Shown in pieces: positions 44,933 through 53,328 of a stretch of 53,328 nt of DNA. This DNA comes from Cytidiella melzeri (lineage: Eukaryota > Basidiomycota > Agaricomycetes > Polyporales > Irpicaceae). The stretch is from assembly GCA_022592445.1 (NCBI GenBank), contig JABYQR010000309.1, positions 1 through 53,328 on the forward strand, written 5' to 3'. A program made the position numbers and the translations under genes. Positions within the stretch are counted from its first letter, which is position 1. The number at the start of each line of letters is the position of its first letter. Under the pieces are notes generated by a model. The model had not been told where the DNA came from. It saw only the letters and a list, made by a program, of their open reading frames with translations, and did not search any database.

Positions 44933-47900
44933 AGCTCATAGCTACGTGAGTTCTTTTTGTTTCTGCTTGCTACTTGCGTACTGATATAGCCATCATAGAC
45001 GAACAAGCACTTGTACAATCAGAAAAGTTCATTCTTCAGCGTGATCACTCACTTGGCCTGACTGTGACCCATCTACTTTATTTGAGAACGGAGGTGCGTG
45101 TCACTGAATATCAGTGGACGCAGTCAAGCACTGTACCGCCGCATGAACACCAACTAGAAAATCCACAAGAGGTATCCATAGCTAGGCACTTGCACTGTCG
45201 CGCGTTGTTTTTCCCGGTCATCCGAGTTAGCTGCTTGCCGACGTTCCAGCCTACACAAGACAACCAAAGCTGTTGTCAAAGACGATACGACAACTAACTC
45301 CCGAGTGGCGTCTCTGCCAACACTTGAAGGCTCATAATCAATAATCTCGGCTTCCAGGTTTGCGTGGGGAGATTCACGTGCAAGTGCACTTGTGCTTATG
45401 ACCGACTCGGTTTATAACCTGCGGAAACCTCGAAAATGTCAAGCACGGCTAGCACTGTTTCTTCCTCTTGGCTGACAGTCCAGACGTTACTGCCCAACAT
45501 TCAAGTCCCACCGTGGCGAGTAACTTGAAGACGCGCGCTACAGTGGGAAGGAGCTGGTCATGCAAGTTTGCGGCTTGATATCACTCCATATAGCCATGGG
45601 TACGTAGCCTCACGTGGCGGAACATTCTGGTCTTTACTCATAACGATGTAGCCGTTTCCTGCGAACATGATGGTTTATTTCCCATCTCTGGCTGATCCAA
45701 GTAAGCCTATACGGCCAGACATGGTCAACGACATGGAGGGTATGTCGTAAGTGGTCGCTTCGCAAGGTGGCTCGACTATTCTTGGTGTCGGATACACTGT
45801 AAGCGAGTGCCAGCACTCGCGGCTGGTGATAATGTAGAGGGCACGAAAACTGGGAAGGATGCGCTACAGTAGGACTCAGGCGTGCAAACGTGCAGGAAAA
45901 TTCTGAACCAGCAAGACGAACTACACTTGAAGGCGCCACCAAGGAACGCTAAAGGTGGTGTCTTGCTTAGCGACAGGGTGCATGGCAGATATCGATGGAT
46001 GTTGGCACTGCAAACATGTGACAATTGCCGATTGCTCGCAGCGCGCGAGTCGCGGCGACACGACCGTTATGGCACGTGCTGCCATACGCGTCGACAACTC
46101 TCCAGCGGTTGTACTACCGTAGACGAAGAATCCGAAGCAACAGGTATGTTGTGATCATGCATTGCGATCTGCGCTGACTAGTTTCGCCAGATTTGCTCAA
46201 GTTCCTCATCTGGCAGCTTTGATTTCGAGTTTCTGTCAGTCCTTCCAGTTGACGTTGGTGTATGAAACAGGACGTGTGTATATTAGAATCCCTTGTCACC
46301 TCATCTCTCAAACCACCATCTCCCTCTTTTCGACTTCGCCCTTACCATCGAACCTGGGGCAGCTAGCCTGCATCGACATGATATCCGCAGTCCGCCAATC
46401 AACACCGCATGTCTTCCTTTACTCAGTACTCATCGCCGTCGATTACATAGCCTGTCACCTAGCCTTCGTCGCTGGATTCCAACATGGTCAGCCACCCCAT
46501 CCACCACCCACCATCTGTCACGCACTAGTCCTTCAGTGCGAGAGAGACGTACCCATCTTCGAAGCTCATCACCACAACGCACTCTCGTACACGTATCGAT
46601 ACCCAAGCAACACTCCCTTCCTCCGTAATAGCCAGCCTTTTTCTTAATAGAGAGTCCACGTGTCTCAAACGGAGTCGCCCTCAATTGTATCCCCTAACTG
46701 AATCGCAGAAGTAGGGGAACAGAGGAGTCCTACTCTTCGACGTCGCGACTCGAAGACAGTCGCTCATTATTCCTCAGTGGTGATCTTTGGTTCTCGAATC
46801 TCACACTTTGTTGCTGTCGTATCGGCGGATGACTGTTATATACATGCTTCCAGTGCATGGGCTTTACTGATCGACATATTAGGTGTTAAACCCCCTGTGC
46901 GCTTCGTTCTTCTGGGCCTCACACTTGTCGGGTATCCATCTCTCGTCTTGATTCTCTACTTCGTCATCGAGGACGTCCACGGTCACCTCTGTTTTGGAAG
47001 CTGTCCTAGTGTTCAGCATTCTTCGATAGTCGAAGAGCTGCCTCGTCGCTGAGGCGTATCTCTGCTGCGAAGCTTATCAAACTGCTTTGTCGACGTCTGC
47101 TAATGACTCACCCAGACCATGTTCGCTACATCTTGTGGGCATCATGGTGGAACTTTGAGGTCTATGGTAAGGTGTGTGTTATACATTCTTGAGGCCCGAT
47201 TTGACAGCCGTGTTGTTAAACTAGCTGCCTTCGAACAGGTACACGTACGGCCTTCGGCTGTTGAATGTTACGTTCAACTTCTTCAGTAGGACGCCCCTGT
47301 GGAGTGATATCTAGAGAGCTATGAACAATGATAAGTGGTGAGGTCTCTGTGTCTGATTTGAAGCGATCCTGCTTTGTAGCAAGCGGCGATTGCCTCTGTA
47401 CCTGACTTTTTAGGTTTAGATATCAAGCTACTGCGATTCGATCTACCTACGTAAAGGTCTGGCACCGACATCGGTAACGTTGAGGGCTAGCTTCATGCTT
47501 GTGGTGAGCACTGGTTCTGTTCTACTTGACATATGGTATCTTGACTTTTCGTGGCCTCTAGAACGGATTTTCTTGTCACGGACATTGACACAATCTCGTT
47601 TGTTTCCCCGAACGCTGGGTCAGGCCTAAAGCAAGCTATCGAAGCAGGGTCTGGGTTTCTTCGAGTTGATGACGAGAAGATTACCTTCATTTGCAGCCAC
47701 GCAAAAAACTATAAAACCAAATTCTGTTGGACAACGATTCAGCATACGGATAAGCAGTGGGGGGAAATGTGTGACGGAGGACCAAGGATGGCGAAGGATT
47801 GGCAAAGGGCCCATCTTGCATAGGCGTAGCGCAATTTGCATTGTCCTGGGCGAGTCGGATGGGGTTCTAGCTGGGTACTCGCGGTTTTGGTCTGAGAGTC

Positions 47901-49572
47901 GCGGGAGGAAGAATAAGCAAAGATTTCTTACATGTAGCGCAACGTGTGTCTTCTCCCGGGCAGGGGGATCTAGAGTCAATCTATTAGTTCTGTCAAAATG
48001 ACAAAAAACATAGGTTGATCCATCTCGCTCTGAACGTATTCACTGCGCATGATCAGGTTCTGTTATCTTCGAGTATGCTCTATATATTACAAATAAAAGA
48101 TTGTATTATTACTACTACCATGGCCCACAACAATATTAGTGCCCAATATGGTAATCCCCCGCCACTTCCTATTTTTCTAGTCTCGGAACCAGCCGTTCGC
48201 GTTTCCTCATTTGGGACCGCGGAGTTCCAAAAAGACAATGAGACGAGGAAGGCGAACGTCTGGTGAATTTGGTATGAGGTGCGTAAGGCCCCCGGAATGC
48301 CCGCCGAGAGGTGCTATACCAAAATCGGACAAAATGGCCGTTTATATCCCCGAGCTTTTGGGTTGTTTATGTCCGGCGCTAGATCGGGTGGGTCACATTT
48401 TCGCTCAAAATGTCCTCAAACTGAATATAGGCTGCAGAAAATTGTCAAAAACCGACAAAAAATCCACTGGGCTGTTACCCACCTGTACATCAGTTTCAAG
48501 GGGGAGGAACTAGTCAGGAAGCTCTAAGTCGAAGGTGAGAAACTAATATTTCAAGAATGCCACCTGTAGTACACAAACATGGTGCTATCACATGAGCTAC
48601 TGTAAAATAAACACTGTAAAGTCTCCGGTCCTAAGCTTGGGATGATGCAATGCAAGTGAGGGACGTGAGTCTGGGCCTGCGAGCAAGTAGGGGGACTGCC
48701 TTATCCAGCCACGCCACAATGGTTTTGTCCATAAAAAAACGAAAGAGATGCAGCTAAGCGCCAATCGTGCAAAACCACAAATAACTATGGGTATAAAGGT
48801 GTGGGAAACGAGAGGGGGTTGCAGAATGTACGTATCAAAACCCATGTCAACTCATTTTTTCAAAACTATCTATCATAATCGTTGTCTCTCGCGCACACTC
48901 ACAAACCTCTTGAACAAAAAACAAAAAGGTACGAGCGAGAGGAAGAAGTCAAGCATGCTACACCGACTGTGATTAAAAAACTTCGTAGTGTGTATGCGGT
49001 GGTATCGTGTCTGACCAGTGCTTACCGCAGCGTATCCAATCTGAAGACAGGAAGGTAACCTTGTCCTTTGATACCTCTTCGGCAGAATCTCCGACAAGCA
49101 AGATCTCAGGAATTTGTCCGTCGTTTTTCGGACCGCCACCTACAAGGTGAAGACGCAATGTGCAAGTCTCGGTGTGCAGCTCGCGAGAAGACGAGTAGTG
49201 TATATTATTAAGCACTGTATTGTGGTATTTCAGTTAGTACTGTGTGTGCAAAGAGCATTGAACTCATACCATATATTATACAAGATAAGAGCATTAGCAC
49301 TAGGATAACAGGCCCAAGCTCGAGCATGGTGTAGCAAGCAAGGGAGCCCATGGCAGACGGATATAAGACTGTGACAAAGGTAAGAGTGTTGCTTAGTACA
49401 GTGTACTGTACCTTTACAACCGTAGCGGGCATGGGTTGTGACCGTGACACCCCATGTTGTTAAAATTTAGCAACAAATTGCCGGTGGGACCTGTGACATG
49501 GGCCGAAATAACAACATGTCGGGCGCCTCGTGACCCATTGAAGCGCTGGAGTAAAGACAGAGTTTCAAAACA
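44933..49572. other. 4.6-kb region without a supported gene
   Basis: ORFs are short (the longest 161 codons at 46162-46647) and lack domains, good start context or splice-linked partners. A hydrophobic stretch at 46840-46970 (WALLIDILGVK, LVLILYFVIEDV) and a frame at 48279-48527 are the most protein-like, but neither is convincing. The right part leads into the family-C LTR. Confidence 0.5.
49453..49518. repeat. 66-bp foldback sequence
   Basis: CATGTTGTTA at 49453 is mirrored by TAACAACATG at 49509-49518 (10-bp perfect inverted repeat). An inner TGTTGTTA...TAGCAACA pairing is also present. Confidence 0.6.
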
Positions 49573-50133
49573 TGTTAAAACTATATAATATAATAATATG
49601 ATATGATATGTAGTTTCCCACGCCTTATTATAAGGACGCTTTAGGTAGCAGAGTTCCCACAGTCTTAGTATGGGAATTATGCAGCCGTATATGGAAACTC
49701 TAGTAGTAACCATCACATTAGCTGAGACGTACAGATATGGGTTGTAGTAGTACTACACATATATGTACGCCTGTGTTCTAGTAGCATAGGAAATGACATG
49801 GAAAGCACATATGACTCCAGAGGATGCCTAAAGCATACATCTGAGGACAAGTACTAGCATGAGTCATTTACTCATTATGTACGCCTCTGGTACAAGTGCT
49901 GAGCCTAGTCATACAATGAGTCATGCATGAGTCATGCACTCATAGCATGAGTCATGCATGAGTCATGCACTTAGTAGTACAGTAGAATAGCTGAAGTAGA
50001 CATGTATAGTAGTCGCTTACATAAGTAGATACAGACATGTATATAAGCAGAGCTGCTGAAGCAGCAAGAATAATAAGACTCATCTTCGAAGCTTAACAGC
50101 CTCTACCCCTCGCACACATATTCCACTTTGTTA
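49573..50133 (+). repeat. 5' LTR of copia C
   Basis: 561 bp starting TGTTAAAACTATATAATATAA and ending CCACTTTGTTA. It is the plus-strand, fuller copy of the LTR broken up at 15182-21671. GAGTCATGCAT units are duplicated at 49919-49970. A GTATATAAGCAG promoter element lies at 50039-50050. Confidence 0.85.
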
Positions 50134-50146
50134 GGTTATGAGCCCC
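50134..50146 (+). promoter_or_regulatory. primer-binding site of copia C
   Basis: GGTTATGAGCCCC directly follows the LTR, identical to the site of copia B. Confidence 0.75.
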
Positions 50147-50639
50147 GGCTTTTAACTTAACTACATCCACACTCTCAACGACATCCATCAACCAGTATCC
50201 CCCAAGCTTTCTTATAAGTAAGTTTCTCTACTTTACTTTGTTTGGCCACATAGTAGTAGTAGAGTTGTACTGGTTGACTGCCTCAGCTTCGAATACAATA
50301 TTCCCAACTGATCTTCTACAGCTAATTCCCTCACCTACTTGCCCCTTGCGTACGTACTCCCAACCCAGCTGAATACTTAAGCCACCCTTGGTGGTTCTCG
50401 ACTTTAACGAGTCGTGCATTACGCGGAATCTGCCTAACACGCAGTGTAAAATCCGGTGGTGGAGGAACAAGCTCCCACTTGTACAAGTGGTAGATCGGCG
50501 GAGTAGTACAATAGGAGGGTAGTGTTGAGTGGCACTCTAAGCTCGTGACTTAGAGGCCTAGGACCTTCGTGTTGGCGCACGTCAGTCAGTCCTGGAATTA
50601 GAAATCGCCGCTTTTTGTAGCTGTAGAATTTCTTGAGGC
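50147..50639 (+). other. copia C untranslated leader
   Basis: No ORF of note. Several short inverted repeats (for example CTTGTACAAG at 50497) suggest RNA structure, as expected near a packaging signal, but this is inference. Confidence 0.35.
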
Positions 50640-50924
50640 ATGTCGTCCACTTTTACTTTTGGTATCACGGAGATTGTGGACTCTCCAATACTTCGTGGTG
50701 TTTCTTACATGCGCCATTATGTTTTTGTTGTATCATACCGACTGGTAGAAGTCGAAGTTGCAAGTGGTCATACTCGTCTTGAATCACTTGTGGAAAACTT
50801 TTACTCACATTCGACTTTTCCATTAGCAATCCCCAGGACTTTCTCAAGGAAAGTATTGTGGATTGAATACGACGACATAAATCTTATACTTTTGATTCTT
50901 TCTTCCAGACAATTATATTTTTGA
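50640..50924 (+). CDS. short ORF in the copia C leader
   Basis: 94 codons from ATG 50640 (MSSTFTFGITEIVDSP) to TGA 50922-50924, ending two bases before the next ATG. No domain recognised. It may be a real small protein or a chance ORF in a leader exon. Confidence 0.35.
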   Translation: MSSTFTFGITEIVDSPILRGVSYMRHYVFVVSYRLVEVEVASGHTRLESLVENFYSHSTFPLAIPRTFSRKVLWIEYDDINLILLILSSRQLYF

Positions 50925-50926
50925 AG

Positions 50927-52339
50927 ATGCCGAATAACTCTCGCCGTACTTCCCGTCGCGTCAATGCCCGCTTCGCTCCCCACTCTCCTGATGATCCTTA
51001 TCGCGTCCATGACTACACTCGGTTTGACCGTATGGGTCACCCCATCGTTATGGAGATAAGGAGTTCAGCAACTCCCATCTCTATCCGTATGAGTCAAACC
51101 GACGCTCAGGATGCCAGGATCAATGTCAACTACGTTGACAGGGACGGAGTCAGGCGCAAGGAATCAATGGAGTACAGCCTTCTCGGTCGTCACAGCTGGG
51201 ACAGGTTCAGGCAGAGTGACAGGCAAAGGCACCTCCGGGAGGTTAATCGTATTATCGATGAAGCCAATCGTGAGGCGGAATTGGATTTATACAGACGAAG
51301 GCCTCGTAATGTTAGTGCGGAAATCAGGGGGCATCAAACCCAAACTTCTTCCAGGGTTAATGCTGCACCTCCGCGCCGATCTGCGTCGCCATCGCACCCT
51401 CATCCCCATCGTCATCCTACTCCAATGCCACCGCCTTTTGTGAGTGCAGGATTATCGCTTTGGGACATGGTTGCCCAAGCATTAAATAATTTTGCATCTC
51501 CACAGACTTCTTCTACAATGGTCAATTCGCCTACACCGGTCATTCCGGATATCGTTGATGGTATGAACGGTTTAAATATCAGTTCACCAGTTTGTCATGA
51601 CTCTTCAGAACCAGTAGTCCAGGCCGCTTCAGCTGCCGAGCCTACTCCTGTTCCGTCCTCCACTACTCAGGAGGAGGGACAGGTTGAAGATGAATGGCCA
51701 ACGGTATTCGCTCCCCAACCAGTCATTCCCACTTTTTCATTCGACGACTGGGTCCACGTTGATCGTACAGACACTAGGCCGGCTTCGCCTGTCTATCCGT
51801 GTGGTATGGTTTACGGCGTGGATGGACCAAAGGGGGAGGTTTTCAGGCCGGAGCAGGTTTGTTCCATCCTCGCTATGCAACACGTCAACCACCCCAACTA
51901 TACGCCCAATGAGCTGGTCCTACGCTCTAGGGGACTCGTCGACACGATGGTCGTAAGCATGGGAAACAAATGCGAACACTATTGAGAGATGGTTGAGGAG
52001 TTGGAAGAGTTTGCAAAGTCTCAGAGGATCAAAGAGATTACAGCCTGTGCCCGCATCTACCTCAAACTCAAGAGGGGACAGTGGCCGGACTGTGATAACA
52101 TTTGGAACACCTACTTCATCTCAGTTGCAGACTTTCACACAGCGATGGAGGTCTTCAATGGTCGCAATCATCTTAGCAATCACCAGCTGGTCTGGCTGAC
52201 TCAGAGACGTATGGAGAAGAAGGAAGACTGGATGAGCATCTTTCATAGGGAGGAAGAGTTCAAAGAAAAAATGAAGGAGGTAAAGATCGAGCCCGCTGCG
52301 CTCGAGCCTTCTTTAGAGCCTGGATCGTCTTCTCTTTGA
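50927..52339 (+). pseudogene. long leader ORF of copia C, broken by one TGA
   Basis: ATG 50927 (MPNNSRRTSRRVN) is open to TGA 51983-51985, then the same frame continues (EMVEELEEFAKSQ) to TGA at 52337-52339, about 470 codons in all. The single stop follows HY and precedes EMVEEL, fitting CGA-to-TGA decay. N-terminus is Arg-rich; the middle is Pro/Ser/His-rich (HPHPHRHPTPMPPP); the acidic part EEGQVEDEWPTVF is followed by a globular C-terminal half with several Trp (RGQWPDCDNIWNTYF, HQLVWLTQRR). It shows no zinc knuckle or enzyme motif. It resembles the layout of a Gag-like structural protein, but I do not recognise the family. Confidence 0.6.
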
Positions 52340-52721
52340 ACGGACTCTATGCGAATCGAACTATACCGCGCATTGTATACTATAAAATATCGCGATGTGT
52401 ACTTTTATACTTTTACAAACGGTCATTTTCATTAGCATAGTCCGTAGTGTACTTGTATATTTTCTCTATCTCTCTCTCGTTCTGTTCGAGTCACGACCAT
52501 CACGTAGCGCATTCTGACGAACTTTTATGACTTTTCTTTACATAGTTTGTAACGTTGTACTCTGGCTTCATTAGCGTGTACGAATTCCGAATTACACCTC
52601 TTTGACTCAGAGAACTTTTGTGACGTTGACAGTGTTGCAAGACCCTGTGAAACACAACCGTGCCTAACCGCTATAGATATTTGTTTGAAGCAGATTTAAA
52701 CAAGTTTATAGAATTATTGCA
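52340..52721 (+). other. AT-rich spacer in copia C
   Basis: Non-coding, with repeated ACTTTTATACTTTTAC-like text and a CTCTATCTCTCTCTCG pyrimidine tract, which resembles an LTR promoter or an intron 3' region. Confidence 0.4.
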
Positions 52722-53120
52722 TTGGTAACACAGGACCGGTATCTTGAACCTTTTGAACATCAGAAAGAACTCATTAGAGGTTACATAGGATCTGTACCGC
52801 ATCTTGACGTACCTGCTTTAGTCATTGCATACTTTCAAGACTTAGCAAATCGTCGAGAATCAGAATCACAGAACAACGAACCAGAAGTAGTAATAGATCA
52901 GGAACCATCAGAGATCATCACAGGCACAACTTACATTGGTGACACATCCAATCAATCTCTAGATAAGAACTCAGATTCCGGAGAAAACACCGAAGTCGAA
53001 GATCTTCTAGAAGAAACTTCTAAACAGACGTCATCACCTGTAATTGCACCTGTAGTACCTCATATCTCTGAAGTGTACATTCCGTACTACGACTTGATCC
53101 TTGATTGCTTTTGGTTATAA
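52722..53120 (+). CDS. acidic ORF ending in TAATG at the gag start
   Basis: 132 codons (YLEPFEHQKELIRGYIG ... YYDLILDCFWL) with no ATG in frame: the frame opens after a TGA near 52686 and its first possible near-cognate codon is TTG 52722. It is acidic and Ser/Thr/Glu-rich in the middle. The stop TAA (53118-53120) overlaps the gag ATG (53120-53122) as TAATG. It may be an exon spliced from the ORF upstream, or be translated by another route. Function unknown. Confidence 0.5.
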   Translation: MVTQDRYLEPFEHQKELIRGYIGSVPHLDVPALVIAYFQDLANRRESESQNNEPEVVIDQEPSEIITGTTYIGDTSNQSLDKNSDSGENTEVEDLLEETSKQTSSPVIAPVVPHISEVYIPYYDLILDCFWL

Positions 53121-53328
53121 TGGCTGAATCAGGAAAGATTAGCGGTAGTCAAATGATCGTCTTTGACGGTTCAAACTACAAGAAATGGTCCACCGCTATG
53201 ATTGGCTTGTTCAGATATTCAAACACTTGGTTAATCGTGAATGGAACCGAAACAAAACCTACCTTACCCGCAGCAGCTGCAACCAGTTCAGGTTCTGGTA
53301 CGACTACTGCACCTCCTGACACTTCTGA
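53120..53328 (+). CDS. copia C gag, N-terminal part
   Basis: ATG 53120, MAESGKISGSQMIVFDG then NYKKWSTAMIGLFRYSNTW, the N-terminal helix region of a copia (UBN2-type) Gag. The frame is open to the window edge. Confidence 0.75.
   Translation, partial: MAESGKISGSQMIVFDGSNYKKWSTAMIGLFRYSNTWLIVNGTETKPTLPAAAATSSGSGTTTAPPDTS

Larger units (their letters stand above)
49573..53328 (+). mobile_element. Ty1/copia element C, cut by the window end
   Basis: LTR, primer-binding site, a ~3-kb leader with ORFs, then a copia gag start at 53120. The 3' end is outside the window. It is possible that the leader ORFs belong to a separate nested insertion; no target duplication for one was found. Confidence 0.7.

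Noticed and set aside
46162..46647. 161-codon plus-strand ORF
   Set aside because: No domain, odd composition, and several overlapping ORFs of similar length in other frames.
48115..48527. Possible two-exon small gene
   Set aside because: The two frames could be joined by a GT-AG intron, but neither shows conservation or a domain I recognise.

Overview
This window is nuclear DNA of a filamentous basidiomycete, most likely an agaricomycete. The genes are broken by many short GT-AG introns (mostly about 50-65 bp), there are no bacterial-type operons, and the proteins are of fungal type (Ccr4, Erg19, secreted subtilisin, Nudix NADH pyrophosphatase). The species cannot be named from sequence alone. 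I rebuilt the exon structures by hand from splice sites, frame and family conservation. For seven genes the summed exons come to a whole number of codons.

Layout. 38-14027 is a compact host block: aldo/keto reductase (-), small cupin protein (-), mevalonate diphosphate decarboxylase ERG19 (-) facing the deadenylase CCR4 (+) across a ~560-bp shared promoter region, a large secreted subtilisin with a PA-type insertion (-), a probable mitochondrial protein with a pterin-dehydratase-like domain (+), and a small secreted protein (-). 39572-44932 is a second host block: a mitochondrial carrier (-), a small unknown ORF (-) and a peroxisomal-type NADH pyrophosphatase (+) that needs a GC-AG intron.

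Between and after these blocks lie thick layers of transposable elements. At 15182-21671 an older LTR (family C) on the minus strand is interrupted by a nearly intact Ty1/copia element (A, 15486-20367, LTRs 332 bp, TSD TTTCC) and by a second TG..CA insertion (F, 20798-21595, TSD GCTGT). At 22763-23970 an LTR (D) carries another LTR-like insertion (E, 22909-23618, TSD GATAG). At 25033-39083 a decayed copia element (B, TSD TTCTT) contains a chromodomain Ty3/gypsy element (27198-33822, TSD CTAGC). That gypsy integrase gene contains a solo LTR (31714-32426, TSD ACTGA). Copia B's 3' LTR is split by a 2.1-kb terminal-inverted-repeat DNA element (36856-38962, TA target). At 49573 to the window end begins a third copia element (C), with an unusual ~3-kb leader full of ORFs before its gag.

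The three copia elements share a primer-binding site, GGTTATGAGCCC, directly after the 5' LTR. It is complementary to the anticodon arm of initiator tRNA-Met, which points to half-tRNA priming as in Drosophila copia and yeast Ty5. Decay of these elements is largely CGA-to-TGA stops and Asp-to-Asn changes, the pattern expected from deamination of methylated CpG. The 4.6 kb at 44933-49572 holds no gene I can support.
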